Below, in pieces: positions 19,852 to 29,308 of a stretch of 64,000 bases of DNA. The DNA comes from Streptomyces canus. Its GTDB lineage: Bacteria > Actinomycetota > Actinomycetes > Streptomycetales > Streptomycetaceae. Within the stretch, counting starts at the first letter, position 1. The number at the start of each line of letters is the position of its first letter. Where the stretch lies: NCBI RefSeq assembly GCF_030816965.1, contig NZ_JAUSYQ010000002.1:2637001-2701000 (forward strand). The letters run 5' to 3'. The notes under the pieces are model-generated. The model was not told the DNA's origin. It saw nothing but the letters and a program-made list of their open reading frames with translations, and ran no database searches. Position numbers and translations under genes: made by a program.

Positions 19852-20016
19852 ATGGCCAAGAACAAGAAGCAGAACCGAAAGCAGCCGCAGTCCGAGCGTG
19901 GCCGGCAGGAGGCCCAGCACTCCTCGATGGAGGCACAGGCCGAACAGCGTGCCCCGCAGGTGACCCCCGGCGATGTCGCCCGCAAGGGCCGGCAGAAGAG
20001 CTTCGGTCACAACTGA
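19852..20016 (+). CDS. Small basic hydrophilic protein
   Basis: The 54-residue protein begins MAKNKKQNRKQPQSERGRQE, has a glutamine- and alanine-rich middle (MEAQAEQRAPQ), and ends VARKGRQKSFGHN. AGGAGG sits ten bases before the ATG at 19852, an excellent ribosome binding site, and a perfect 13-bp terminator follows 34 bases after the stop. It is therefore very likely a real, singly transcribed gene. It contains no recognisable domain and looks disordered; nucleic-acid binding is a guess from composition. The 224 bases upstream, shared with the divergent NYN gene, contain no promoter that I can place with confidence. Confidence 0.8.
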   Translation: MAKNKKQNRKQPQSERGRQEAQHSSMEAQAEQRAPQVTPGDVARKGRQKSFGHN

Positions 20017-20050
20017 CATCTGCATAAAGGGTTGTTGAGACCCGGGTACA

Positions 20051-20086
20051 CAGAGGGGCGCACCCCGTCAGGAGTGCGCCCCTCTG
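20051..20086. terminator. Bidirectional terminator between small basic gene and dnaE
   Basis: CAGAGGGGCGCAC (20051-20063) pairs perfectly with GTGCGCCCCTCTG (20074-20086) across a ten-base loop. It lies between convergent genes and can serve both. There is no U tract, as often in Streptomyces. Confidence 0.85.
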
Positions 20087-20107
20087 CATGGTCCGAGCCC
20101 CGGTGGG

Positions 20108-23100
20108 TCAGCCCGCCAGGCAGGACGGTCCGAGCAGCACCTTCAGGTCCCCGAAGAGCGCCGGGTCCGGCTTCACGCGGTGCCGGTCCAGCCTCAGGAC
20201 CGTGGTCTTGCTGGGGCCCTGGAGCCGGATGCGGACCTCGCTCTCCCCCTTGTGGTGACTGAGGATCTCGCCGAGCCTGCTGACCATCGGCGGGGTCACC
20301 TTCAGCGCCGGGATGGTGAGGATCACGGGTGCGTTGGTGCCGGCGTTGGACAGGTCGGGGACCTGGAGCTCCATCGCGACCAGCCGGGGCACGTCCTCAC
20401 GCTTGTCGAGGCGGCCCTTGACGAACACCACGGCGTCCTCGACGAGTTGCGTCGACACCAGTTGGTAGGTCGCCGGGAAGAACATGCACTCGATGGAACC
20501 GGCGAGGTCCTCGACGGTGGCGATCGCCCAGGCGTTGCCCTGCTTGGTCATCTTGCGCTGGAGGCCCGAGATGATGCCGCCGATGGTGACGACCGCGCCG
20601 TCGGCGTGCTCACCGCCGGTGAGCTGGGCGATGCCCGCGTCGGCCTTGTCGGACAGCACGTGCTCCAGCCCGAAGAGCGGGTGGTCGGAGACGTACAGAC
20701 CGAGCATCTCCCGCTCCTGGGCGAGCAGATAGGTCTTGTCCCACTCCTCGGTGGTGAACTCCACGTCCAGGCCGAAGCCGGGCTCGCTGGTGTCCTCCTC
20801 CCCCATCCCGCCGAAGAGGTCGAACTGGCCCTCCGCCTCCTTGCGCTTGACCGCGACCACGTTGTCGATCATCGAGTCGAAGTGCGCGGTGAGGCCCTTG
20901 CGGGTGTGCCCCATCGTGTCGAACGCGCCCGCCTTGATCAGCGACTCCGTGGTGCGCTTGTTGCAGGCGACGGCCTCGACCTTGTCGAGGTAGTCGGGGA
21001 AGGAGGCGTACTTCCCCTTGGCCTTGCGGCTGCGGATGATCGACTCGACCACGTTGGTACCGACGTTGCGCACGGCTTCGAGCCCGAAGAGGATGACGTC
21101 GTCGCCCTGGGCGGCGAAGTTGTGCTCCGACTCGTTGACGTTCGGCGGGAGCACCTTGATGCGCATGCGGCGGCACTCGTTGAGGTAGACCGCCGACTTG
21201 TCCTTGTCGTCCTTCACCGAGGTGAGCAGCGCGGCCATGTACTCGGCCGGGTAGTTGGCCTTGAGGTACGCGGTCCAGTAGGAGACCAGTCCGTACGCGG
21301 CGGAGTGCGCCTTGTTGAACGCGTAGCCGGCGAAGGGGACCAGGACGTCCCACAGGGCCTGGATCGCCTCGTCGCTGTAGCCGTTCTTCTTGGCGCCGGC
21401 CTGGAAGATGGTGAAGTTCTTCGCCAGTTCGTCGGGCTTCTTCTTGCCCATGACGCGGCGCAGGATGTCGGCCTCGCCGAGCGAGTAGCCGGCGATGATC
21501 TGGGCGGCCTTCTGCACCTGCTCCTGGTAGACGATCAGGCCGTAGGTGACCGCGAGGACCTCTTCGAGCGGCTCCTCCAGCTCCTTGTGGATCGGCGTGA
21601 TCTCCTGGCGGCCGTTCTTGCGCTCGGCGTAGTTGATGTGCGAGTTCATACCCATCGGACCCGGCCGGTAGAGGGCCGAGACGGCGGAGATGTCCTCGAA
21701 GTTGTCGGGCTGCATCTGGCGGAGCAGCGAGCGCATCGGGCCGCCGTCGAACTGGAAGACACCGAGGGTGTCACCGCGGCAGAGCAGTTCGAAGGTCTTG
21801 GGGTCGTCCAGCGGCAGGGCGAGCATCTCCAGGTCGATGCCCTTGTTGGCCTTCACCATCTTGATGGCGTCGTCCATGATCGTGAGGTTGCGCAGGCCCA
21901 GGAAGTCCATCTTCAGCAGGCCGAGCGACTCGCACTGCGGGTAGTCCCACTGCGTGATGGTCACGCCGTCGGTGTGGCGCACCCAGATCGGGGCGTGGTC
22001 CACGATGGGCTCGCTCGACATGATCACGCCGGCCGCGTGCACACCCATCTGCCGGACCAGGCCCTCGACGCCCTTGGCGGTGTCGATGACCTTCTTCACG
22101 TCCGGTTCGTTCTCGTACATCGACCTGATCTCGCCGGCCTCGCTGTAGCGCGGGTGGGAGGGGTCGGTGATGCCGTTCAGGTCGATGCCCTTGCCGAGGA
22201 CGTCGGCGGGCATCGCCTTGGTGAGCCGGTCGCCCATCGCGTACGGGTAGCCCAGCACGCGCGCGGAGTCCTTGATGGCGTTCTTCGCCTTGATCTTGCC
22301 GTACGTGCCGATCATGGCGACCTTGTCGGCGCCGTACTTCTCGGTCACGTACCGGATCACCTCGACGCGCCTGCGCTCGTCGAAGTCGATGTCGACATCG
22401 GGCATGGAGACGCGCTCGGGGTTGAGGAACCGCTCGAAGATCAGACCGTGCGGGATCGGGTCGAGGTCGGTGATGCCCATGGCGTAGGCGACGATCGAGC
22501 CGGCCGCGGAACCTCGGCCGGGACCGACCGCGATGCCGTTGTTCTTGGCCCACATGATGAAGTCGGCGACCACCAGGAAGTAGCCCGGGAACCCCATCTG
22601 GATGATGACGTCCATCTCGTACTCGGCCTGCCGCTGGCGGTCCTCGGGGATGCCGCCCGGGAAGCGGCGCTCCATGCCGCGGCGGACCTCCTCCTTGAAC
22701 CAGGTGACCTCGGTGTAGCCGTCGGGGATGTCGAACTTCGGCATCAGGTTCTTGGCCTCGAACATGCCCTCGGTGTCGACCTGTTCGGCCACCAGGAGGG
22801 TGTTGCGGCAGCCTTCCTGCCAGGCGTCCGAGGAGTCGATGGCGTACATCTCGTCCGTGGACTTCAGGTAGTAGCCGGTGCCGTCGAACTTGAAGCGGTC
22901 CGGGTCGGAGAGGTTCTTGCCGGTCTGGATGCACAGCAGCGCGTCGTGAGCGGTCGCCTCGTGCGCGTACGTGTAGTGCGAGTCGTTGGTGACCAGCGGG
23001 GGGATGCCGAGCTTCTTGCCGATCTCCAGAAGGCCGTCGCGGACCCGGTGCTCGATCTCGATGCCGTGGTCCATCAGCTCCAGGAAGTAGCGGTCCTTGC

Positions 23101-23647
23101 CGAAGATGTCCTGGTACTCGGCCGCGGACTTCAGCGCCTCGTCGAACTGACCGAGTCGCAGCCGGGTCTGGAGCTCGCCTGAGGGGCAGCCGGTGGAGGC
23201 GATGAGCCCCTCGGACCACTGGGAGATGGTCTCCTTGTCCATGCGGGGCCACTTCTGCAGCCAGCCCTCGGCGTACGCGTCCGAGGAGAGCTTGAAGAGG
23301 TTGTGCAGGCCGGTCTTGTTCGCCGCCCAGATCGTCTTGTGGGTGTAACCACCCGAACCCGAGACGTCGTCACGCTTCTGGTGGGGCTGGCCCCACTGGA
23401 TCTTCCGCTTGTTGCGCCGGGACTCGGGGGCGACATATGCCTCGATCCCGATGATCGGAGTGACTCCGGCCTTCTTCGCGGAGTGGAAGAAGTCGTACGC
23501 CCCGTGCAGGTTGCCGTGGTCGGACATGGCGATATGGGTCATGCCCATCTCGTTGCACGCGTTGAACATGTCCTTCAGCCGCGCGGCACCGTCCAGCAGG
23601 GAGTACTGGGTGTGGACGTGCAGGTGCGTGAACGGCGGCTTTGACAC
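20108..23647 (-). CDS. dnaE: DNA polymerase III alpha subunit
   Basis: This is the replicative polymerase. The 1179-residue DnaE1 has an N-terminal PHP domain (FTHLHVHTQYSLLDGAARL, MSDHGNLHGAYDF) with its metal-binding residues present, so a PHP-based proofreading activity, as reported for actinobacterial DnaE1, is plausible. The polymerase active site is at GPGRGSAAGSIVAYAMGI and PDVDIDFDERRR. A fingers and tandem helix-hairpin-helix region follows, then an OB domain (AVVTIGGIISGLQRKMTK) and a C-terminal tail. GTG start with GGAGG eight bases upstream. It appears to be a single-gene transcript ended by the hairpin at 20051-20086. Confidence 0.97.
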   Translation of the reverse strand: MSKPPFTHLHVHTQYSLLDGAARLKDMFNACNEMGMTHIAMSDHGNLHGAYDFFHSAKKAGVTPIIGIEAYVAPESRRNKRKIQWGQPHQKRDDVSGSGGYTHKTIWAANKTGLHNLFKLSSDAYAEGWLQKWPRMDKETISQWSEGLIASTGCPSGELQTRLRLGQFDEALKSAAEYQDIFGKDRYFLELMDHGIEIEHRVRDGLLEIGKKLGIPPLVTNDSHYTYAHEATAHDALLCIQTGKNLSDPDRFKFDGTGYYLKSTDEMYAIDSSDAWQEGCRNTLLVAEQVDTEGMFEAKNLMPKFDIPDGYTEVTWFKEEVRRGMERRFPGGIPEDRQRQAEYEMDVIIQMGFPGYFLVVADFIMWAKNNGIAVGPGRGSAAGSIVAYAMGITDLDPIPHGLIFERFLNPERVSMPDVDIDFDERRRVEVIRYVTEKYGADKVAMIGTYGKIKAKNAIKDSARVLGYPYAMGDRLTKAMPADVLGKGIDLNGITDPSHPRYSEAGEIRSMYENEPDVKKVIDTAKGVEGLVRQMGVHAAGVIMSSEPIVDHAPIWVRHTDGVTITQWDYPQCESLGLLKMDFLGLRNLTIMDDAIKMVKANKGIDLEMLALPLDDPKTFELLCRGDTLGVFQFDGGPMRSLLRQMQPDNFEDISAVSALYRPGPMGMNSHINYAERKNGRQEITPIHKELEEPLEEVLAVTYGLIVYQEQVQKAAQIIAGYSLGEADILRRVMGKKKPDELAKNFTIFQAGAKKNGYSDEAIQALWDVLVPFAGYAFNKAHSAAYGLVSYWTAYLKANYPAEYMAALLTSVKDDKDKSAVYLNECRRMRIKVLPPNVNESEHNFAAQGDDVILFGLEAVRNVGTNVVESIIRSRKAKGKYASFPDYLDKVEAVACNKRTTESLIKAGAFDTMGHTRKGLTAHFDSMIDNVVAVKRKEAEGQFDLFGGMGEEDTSEPGFGLDVEFTTEEWDKTYLLAQEREMLGLYVSDHPLFGLEHVLSDKADAGIAQLTGGEHADGAVVTIGGIISGLQRKMTKQGNAWAIATVEDLAGSIECMFFPATYQLVSTQLVEDAVVFVKGRLDKREDVPRLVAMELQVPDLSNAGTNAPVILTIPALKVTPPMVSRLGEILSHHKGESEVRIRLQGPSKTTVLRLDRHRVKPDPALFGDLKVLLGPSCLAG

Positions 23648-23850
23648 GGCGTGGCCTCCATGGAAAACACTCGACGACAGGCGGACGGACAGTTCGGGGG
23701 ACAGCGTCGAAGTCTATGCCTCGGCACTGACACTCCGGGGGTCGCCCCGCGTACCTTCACAACGAGGGCCGCGGGCACTTTCACCCGGGCCCGCCCGTTG
23801 GACTGACGACAGAAACGCTGTCGTACACATGCACCAGGAGGCACCCCGCG

Positions 23851-25191
23851 ATGTCGGTTCCGCAGCTCAACGACGAGCACCGCGGCGAGGAGATCCTCGC
23901 TGTCTTCGACACCGCCTTCGGCGAGCTCCTGGCCGCCGACCCGGCAGCGTTCCGCGTGAAGTTCCGGAAGATGGCGGCCTCCGCGTTCGCGTTCTACCGG
24001 GGCACGGCGTGCCTCTTTTACCACGACCTGACGGCAAATAATCAGTTCGGCTCGAAGAGGGGCGGCCCGTACCTCGACGAGCGCACCTCGCGCGTGTGGA
24101 TCCACGGCGACCTGCACGCGGAGAACTTCGGCACCTACCTGGACGCCAACGGCAGGCTGATCTTCAACGTCAACGACTTCGACGAGGCGTACGTCGGCCC
24201 CTTCACCTGGGACCTCAAGCGCTTCGCCGCCTCGGTCGCGCTGATCGGGTACGCCAAGGCCCTCGGCGACGAGCAGATCACCGAGCTGGTGGAGGTGTAC
24301 GCGGGCGCGTACCGCGAGCGGATCCACGCCCTGGCCACCGGCGCCAAGAGCGACGAGGTGCCGCCCTTCACCCTGGACACCGCCCAGGGCCCCCTTCTGG
24401 ACGCGCTGCGCGACGCCCGCTCCCTGACCCGCTTCGGCCTCCTGGAGTCGATGACGGAGATCCGCGACTTCGAGCGCCGCTTCGCGCCGGGCGGTGGCTC
24501 CATCGAGCTGGACGCGGCCACCCGCTACAAGGTGCTCGCTGCTTTCGACGGCTATCTGGAGACTCTCCCGGAGGCCTCCCTGTCCCGCCCGGACTCCTAC
24601 CGCGTCAAGGACGTCGTCGGCCGCCGCGGCATCGGCATCGGATCGGCCGGTCTGCCGTCGTACAACATCCTGCTCGAGGGGCACACCGACGCCCTGGAGA
24701 ACGACGTCGTGATCTACATCAAGCAGGCCCAGACCCCGGCCGTCTCGCGCCACGTCACCGACCCGGCGATCCGCGACTACTTCCAGCACGAGGGCCACCG
24801 CACGGTGATCTCCCAGCGCGCCCTCCAGCAGCACGCCGACCCGTGGCTCGGCTGGACCGAGCTGGGCGGTGCGGGCCAGCTGGTCGCCGAGATCTCGCCG
24901 TACGCCGTGGACCTGGACTGGGGCGACATCGACGACCCGGAGGAGATCGCGGCGGTCGTCGCCGACCTCGGCCGGGCCACGGCCACCATGCACGCGGCGG
25001 CGGACGACACCTCCGGCGAGTCCCTGGTGCCCTTCTCCACCGAGCGGGCCATCGACGCGGCGATCGCGGCGGACGAGGATGGCTTCGCGGGCCTCCTGGT
25101 CGACTTCGCGCACAGCTACGGCGCACGCGCGCGTGCCGACCACCAGACCTTCGTCGACCTCTTCCGCAACGGCCGGATTCCGGGTCTGTGA
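23851..25191 (+). CDS. DUF2252 domain protein
   Basis: The 446-residue protein matches the DUF2252 family, which has a kinase-like fold. It has FYRGTACLFYHDL early on, then VWIHGDLHAENFGTY and FNVNDFDEAYVGPFTWDLKR, which correspond to the catalytic loop and metal-binding aspartate of small-molecule phosphotransferases. No substrate is known for the family. The remainder is mostly helical and ends FVDLFRNGRIPGL. AGGAGG stands ten bases before the ATG. It is divergent from dnaE, with 203 bases between the starts. Confidence 0.88.
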   Translation: MSVPQLNDEHRGEEILAVFDTAFGELLAADPAAFRVKFRKMAASAFAFYRGTACLFYHDLTANNQFGSKRGGPYLDERTSRVWIHGDLHAENFGTYLDANGRLIFNVNDFDEAYVGPFTWDLKRFAASVALIGYAKALGDEQITELVEVYAGAYRERIHALATGAKSDEVPPFTLDTAQGPLLDALRDARSLTRFGLLESMTEIRDFERRFAPGGGSIELDAATRYKVLAAFDGYLETLPEASLSRPDSYRVKDVVGRRGIGIGSAGLPSYNILLEGHTDALENDVVIYIKQAQTPAVSRHVTDPAIRDYFQHEGHRTVISQRALQQHADPWLGWTELGGAGQLVAEISPYAVDLDWGDIDDPEEIAAVVADLGRATATMHAAADDTSGESLVPFSTERAIDAAIAADEDGFAGLLVDFAHSYGARARADHQTFVDLFRNGRIPGL

Positions 25192-25282
25192 CAGGGCTCA
25201 TGACGCTGCCCATAACGATAGGGCCGCTCACAGGAATCCTTTAGGGGTCCCTTACAGGCCCGCGTGACACACTCTCCACGCT

Positions 25283-25975
25283 ATGGACATATCCGGGACC
25301 CAGCCACGAGCGCTCCGCGCGGCGCTGTTCACGGCACTCGTCGTGACGCTCAGCACCGCGTCGCACGTGCTGCTGTCCCGGGCTCCCCTGCCGCTCAACA
25401 CGGTGGCGGCGGTCGCCGTCGCCGTGTTCGCGCTCGCCTACGCGCTGGCCGGCCGGGAGCGCGGCTTCGGGCGGATCGCCGCCATGCTGATCCCGCTGGA
25501 GCTGGCCGCCGACACCGTCTTCACCACCGGCCAGCACGTCTGCTACGGCGCCGCGGGCGGCCCGGTGGCGGGCCCGCTGCGCTCGGTCGGCTGGGACGTG
25601 TTCTGCGGCGACGGCACCAGCGTGGGCTCGCCACTGGCCCGTATGACCGGCACCGATCCGGACCGCCTCGGCGGCCTGCTCGCGCACGCCGACCCGCAGA
25701 CCGCCTGGCTGCTGCTGGGCGCGCACCTCTGTGTCGGCCTTCTCGCGGCCGCCTGGCTGCGCCGCGGCGAGCGGGCCCTGGCCCAGCTGCTGCGGGCCGT
25801 GGCCGCCACGACCTTCCGGCCGCTCCACCTCGTGGCCGCCGCGCTGACCGCGCGGCCGGAGCCGGAGCCGGCCCGCCCGGTACGCCCCGGCCGCCGTACG
25901 GCCGTCGTTCTCGACAAGATCCTCGTGTACTCCCTGGGACGGCGTGGACCGCCGTGCTCGGCCGCTGTCGCCTGA
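25283..25975 (+). CDS. Uncharacterised multi-span membrane protein
   Basis: The 230-residue protein is not assigned to a family. It has hydrophobic segments near residues 12-31, 36-57 and 62-82, and a strong one near residues 140-158 (AWLLLGAHLCVGLLAAAWL), with a basic, Pro/Arg-rich C-terminal tail. Two cysteines at about residues 94 and 112 could face outside (GQHVCYGAAGG and WDVFCGDGTS). A histidine lies close to the first, which would suit metal handling, but that is only suggestive. It is followed after 89 bases by a DsbA-like thioredoxin gene in the same direction. Confidence 0.72.
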   Translation: MDISGTQPRALRAALFTALVVTLSTASHVLLSRAPLPLNTVAAVAVAVFALAYALAGRERGFGRIAAMLIPLELAADTVFTTGQHVCYGAAGGPVAGPLRSVGWDVFCGDGTSVGSPLARMTGTDPDRLGGLLAHADPQTAWLLLGAHLCVGLLAAAWLRRGERALAQLLRAVAATTFRPLHLVAAALTARPEPEPARPVRPGRRTAVVLDKILVYSLGRRGPPCSAAVA

Positions 25976-26064
25976 ACCGGAACAGCACCTGAGCACCACG
26001 AGTCCCGATCCACGTATCCCCCCGCACACGACGTGTGCGCGTCCCCTTGATGGAGAACACCACC

Positions 26065-26880
26065 ATGAGCAAGCGGAACAGCCAGGCCTCGAAGACCGCC
26101 GCCCGTGAGCGGCTGCGGCAGGAGCGCGAGCGCCAGGCCAAGCGCGACAAGGTCAAGCGGCAGGTCATCGTCGCCTGTTCCGTCGTCGGCGTCCTGGCGA
26201 TAGCCGGCGGCATCGGCTACGCGGTCGTCCAGAACAACAAGCCCAGCTACTGGGAAGAGGCCAAGAACGACAAGCTCGTCAAGCCGGCCAACAGCACGGG
26301 CACCAACGGCACGACGGTCGTCATCGGCAAGAGCACCGCCAAGAAGACCCTGGTCATGTACGAGGACCCGCGCTGCCCCGTCTGCGCCCAGTTCGAGCAG
26401 ACCGTCGGCTCGACCGTCGACAAGGACGTCGAGGACGGCAAGTTCAAGATCCAGTACATCGGCGCCAGCTTCCTCGACGGCAACCTCGGTGGCGAGGGCT
26501 CCAAGAACGGTCTCAGCGCCCTCGGCGCGGCGCTGAACGTCAGCCCCGAGGCGTTCCTGAAGTACAAGACCGCGATGTACTCCACGAAGTGGCACCCCGC
26601 CGAGGACGGCCCCGACAAATTCAAAGATGACGCCTACCTCATCAAGATCGCGCAGACCGTCCCGGAGCTGAAGGACAACAAGACCTTCCAGAACGCCGTG
26701 AAGAGCGGCACCTACGACAAGTGGGCCCTGGACATGTCCGAGAAGTTCAACAAGGACGGCGTGACCGGCACACCGACCCTGAAGATGGACGGCAAGACGC
26801 TGACCGGTTCCGACGGCAAGAGCGCGCCGATGACGGTCGCCGACTTCAACACGGCGCTCGAGGCGGCCCTGAAGGCCTGA
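26065..26880 (+). CDS. DsbA/DsbG-like thioredoxin-fold protein, membrane-anchored
   Basis: The 271-residue protein has a charged cytoplasmic N-terminus (QASKTAARERLRQERERQ), one membrane helix at residues 33-52 and an extracytoplasmic DsbA-type domain. The domain has an active C-x-x-C site (DPRCPVCAQFEQ), a helical insertion, and the cis-proline region GVTGTPTLKMDGK. It should make, break or isomerise disulfides, or act as a thiol reductase, outside the membrane. GGAG lies nine bases before the ATG at 26065; a GTG at 26035 is open but lacks a site. A perfect 14-bp hairpin follows the stop. Confidence 0.9.
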   Translation: MSKRNSQASKTAARERLRQERERQAKRDKVKRQVIVACSVVGVLAIAGGIGYAVVQNNKPSYWEEAKNDKLVKPANSTGTNGTTVVIGKSTAKKTLVMYEDPRCPVCAQFEQTVGSTVDKDVEDGKFKIQYIGASFLDGNLGGEGSKNGLSALGAALNVSPEAFLKYKTAMYSTKWHPAEDGPDKFKDDAYLIKIAQTVPELKDNKTFQNAVKSGTYDKWALDMSEKFNKDGVTGTPTLKMDGKTLTGSDGKSAPMTVADFNTALEAALKA

Positions 26881-26900
26881 TCCCCGCACTCTTCAGGCAA

Positions 26901-26934
26901 AGAGCGGGCGAACTTTCACGAGTTCGCCCGCTCT
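26901..26934 (+). terminator. Terminator after the thioredoxin-fold gene
   Basis: AGAGCGGGCGAACT (26901-26914) and AGTTCGCCCGCTCT (26921-26934) form a perfect 14-bp stem with loop TTCACG, 20 bases past the stop. A short T-containing stretch follows. Confidence 0.9.
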
Positions 26935-26950
26935 CGTTCATACCGGTCAG

Positions 26951-26964
26951 TAACCTGATCGGCC
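26951..26964 (+). promoter_or_regulatory. phoD: Candidate leaderless promoter of phoD
   Basis: TAACCT at 26951-26956 is a TANNNT -10 placed eight bases before the GTG. No Shine-Dalgarno site exists. GTTCATACCGG at 26936-26946 resembles one unit of a PhoP direct repeat (PHO box) in the -35 area, but a second unit is not present. Confidence 0.35.
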
Positions 26965-28623
26965 GTGACCAGTAGACAGAGATCAGCCGAGAGCAACTCC
27001 CTGTCCCCGCGCCGCCGTACGGTCGTCAAGGCCGCGGCGGCCACCGCTGTCCTCGCCGCCCCGCTCGCCGCCGCCCTGCCGGCTCGAGCCGCCGACGAGA
27101 CCCCCGCCTTCCTGCACGGCGTCGCCTCCGGCGACCCGCTCCCGGACGGCATCCTGCTGTGGACCCGGGTGACCCCGACCACCGAGGCCGTGCCCGGCTC
27201 CGGGCTCGGTCCGGACACCGAGGTCGGCTGGGTCGTCGCCAGGGACAAGGCCTTCACGACCGTCGTCGCCAAGGGGTCCGTCACCGCGACGGCCGCCTCC
27301 GACCACACCGTCAAGGCGGACGTCCGCGGCCTCGCCCCCGCGACCGACTACTGGTTCCGCTTCTCGGCGGGCGGCACCGAGTCCCCGGCGGCGCGCACCC
27401 GCACCGCGCCGGCACCGGACGCGGCCGTCGCGAACCTCCGCTTCGGCGTGGTCTCCTGCGCCAACTGGGAGGCGGGCTACTTCTCCTCGTACCGCCACCT
27501 CGCGGCCCGCGGCGACCTGGACGCCTGGCTGCACCTGGGCGACTACATCTACGAGTACGGCACCGGCGAGTACGGCACGCGCGACACCGTCGTACGACAG
27601 CACGCGCCGGCCCACGAGATCCTCAGCCTCGCCGACTACCGGATCCGGCACGGCAAGTACAAGACGGACCCGGACCTCCAGGCGCTGCACGCGGTCGCCC
27701 CGGTCGTCGCGATCTGGGACGACCACGAGTTCGCCAACGACGCCTGGTCGGGCGGTGCCGAGAACCACACCGAGGGTGCGGAGGGCGCCTGGTCGGCCCG
27801 TCAGGCAGCCGCCAAGCAGGCCTACTTCGAGTGGATGCCGGTGCGCCCGGCGCTCGCGGGCACCACCTACCGGTGGCTGCGGTTCGGCAAGCTCGCCGAC
27901 CTCTCACTGCTCGACCTGCGGTCCTTCCGCTCACAGCAGGTCGCCGTGGGCAACGGCTCGGTGGACGACCCGGACCGCACGATCACCGGTCGCGCGCAGC
28001 TGGACTGGCTCAAGTCGGGGTTGAAGGCCTCCGACACGACCTGGCGGCTGGTCGGCAACTCCGTGATGATCTCGCCGTTCGCGATCGGCTCGCTCTCCGC
28101 CGACCTGCTGAAGCCGCTCGCCGAGCTGCTGGGCCTGCCCAAGGAGGGCCTCGCCCTCAACACCGACCAGTGGGACGGCTACACGGACGACCGCCGCGAG
28201 CTGCTGGCCCACCTGCGCTCCAACGCCATCCGCAACACCGTCTTCCTGACCGGCGACATCCACATGGCGTGGGCCAATGACGTGCCGGTCGACGCCGGCA
28301 CCTATCCGCTGTCGGCCTCGGCCGCCACGGAGTTCGTCGTCACCTCGGTGACCTCCGACAACCTCGACGACCTCCTGAAGGTCCCCGAGGGCACGGTCAC
28401 CGCGCTCGCCGCGCCGGTCATCCAGGTCGCCAACCGGCACGTCCACTGGGTCGACACCGACCGCCATGGCTACGGCGTCCTGGACATCACCGCCGACCGG
28501 GCGCAGATGGACTACTACGTGCTGTCCGACAAGACCAAGGCGAACGCGTCCTCGTCCTGGGCGCGTTCGTACCGCACGCGGACCGGCACACAGAAGGTCG
28601 AGCGGACGTACACCCCCGTCTAG
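26965..28623 (+). CDS. phoD: Secreted alkaline phosphatase, PhoD family
   Basis: PhoD is a secreted calcium- and iron-dependent phosphodiesterase/monoesterase that scavenges phosphate. The 552-residue precursor starts with a twin-arginine signal ([14 protein letters not shown], cleavage probably after ALPARA). It then has a beta-sandwich N-terminal domain and the metallophosphatase domain: [19 protein letters not shown] (with the conserved cysteine), [21 protein letters not shown] and [13 protein letters not shown]. Length is typical. It stands alone after a terminator, and its stop codon overlaps the stop of the convergent hydrolase gene. Confidence 0.95.
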   Translation: MTSRQRSAESNSLSPRRRTVVKAAAATAVLAAPLAAALPARAADETPAFLHGVASGDPLPDGILLWTRVTPTTEAVPGSGLGPDTEVGWVVARDKAFTTVVAKGSVTATAASDHTVKADVRGLAPATDYWFRFSAGGTESPAARTRTAPAPDAAVANLRFGVVSCANWEAGYFSSYRHLAARGDLDAWLHLGDYIYEYGTGEYGTRDTVVRQHAPAHEILSLADYRIRHGKYKTDPDLQALHAVAPVVAIWDDHEFANDAWSGGAENHTEGAEGAWSARQAAAKQAYFEWMPVRPALAGTTYRWLRFGKLADLSLLDLRSFRSQQVAVGNGSVDDPDRTITGRAQLDWLKSGLKASDTTWRLVGNSVMISPFAIGSLSADLLKPLAELLGLPKEGLALNTDQWDGYTDDRRELLAHLRSNAIRNTVFLTGDIHMAWANDVPVDAGTYPLSASAATEFVVTSVTSDNLDDLLKVPEGTVTALAAPVIQVANRHVHWVDTDRHGYGVLDITADRAQMDYYVLSDKTKANASSSWARSYRTRTGTQKVERTYTPV

Positions 28624-29189
28624 AGCGTCTCGAGGAAGCCGAGGGCCACCCGCCAGGTGGCCTCGGCGGCCTCCTCGTCGTAGTCCGGGAGGCCCGGGTC
28701 GGTGTAGAGATGACCGGCCCCGGCGTATCGGTAGATCTCGACATCGGCGCCGGTGCGGCCCATCTGCAGATACCAGGCGCTCAGCCAGTCGTCGGTCTCG
28801 AAGGGGTCCGGCTCGGCCACGTGCAGTTGGACCGGCAGCTCGTCCGCGGTCGCGTTCGGCGCGATGTCCGACGTGCCGTGCAGGAGGAGCAGACCGCGGG
28901 CCTTCTCGTCACCGAGGGCGAGGGTCTGCGCGATCGAGGCGCCGAGCGAGAAGCCGGAGTAGACGAGACCGCGGTCTGAGTAGGGCGCGGCGGCCAGGAC
29001 GGCCCGCTTGAGCAACTCGTCCTTGCCGATCTCCGCGTTGAAGGCCATGCCCTCCTCGACCGTCTCGAACGTGCGCCCCTCGAAGAGGTCCGGCGTCCAC
29101 ACCTCGTGGCCGGCCTCCCGCAGCCGGTCGGCGGCCTGACGGACGGCGGGCCTGAGGCCGTAGGTCGAGTGAAAGAGCATGATGTTCAT
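28620..29189 (-). CDS. Dienelactone hydrolase-like alpha/beta hydrolase
   Basis: The 189-residue enzyme belongs to the dienelactone hydrolase family: [20 protein letters not shown], then [13 protein letters not shown], a nucleophile in [13 protein letters not shown], an acid near [11 protein letters not shown] and the histidine in GAGHLYTDP. The nucleophile is serine where classical dienelactone hydrolases have cysteine. Substrate unknown. ATG start at 29189 (MNIMLFHS); an ATG three codons later is possible, and upstream codons are unlikely. It converges on phoD with the two stops sharing CTAG. Confidence 0.87.
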   Translation of the reverse strand: MNIMLFHSTYGLRPAVRQAADRLREAGHEVWTPDLFEGRTFETVEEGMAFNAEIGKDELLKRAVLAAAPYSDRGLVYSGFSLGASIAQTLALGDEKARGLLLLHGTSDIAPNATADELPVQLHVAEPDPFETDDWLSAWYLQMGRTGADVEIYRYAGAGHLYTDPGLPDYDEEAAEATWRVALGFLETL

Positions 29190-29295
29190 GAGGCCATGGT
29201 GCCAGCCTGCACCGACAGTGCCGTTTCGCGGGCGTACGGGCGGCCCTACCCACTTCGCGGCCGAAGTCACATGTTCATGCCCGCCCCGGGCCGGT

Positions 29296-29308
29296 TAGGT
29301 TCGGGGTC
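29296..29308 (+). promoter_or_regulatory. Candidate -10 element, leaderless start of the MscS gene
   Basis: TAGGTT at 29296-29301 lies seven bases before the ATG at 29309. No ribosome binding site and no clear -35 are visible. Confidence 0.4.

Noticed and set aside
20180..23182. A 1000-codon open frame antisense to dnaE
   Set aside because: It is a by-product of high third-position GC in dnaE. It has Val/Asp/Leu/Gly-rich composition, no ribosome binding site and no domain.
26936..26957. A PHO box upstream of phoD
   Set aside because: Only one unit resembles the PhoP repeat (GTTCATACCGG), and the next 11 bases do not match. I keep the -10 but not the PHO box.
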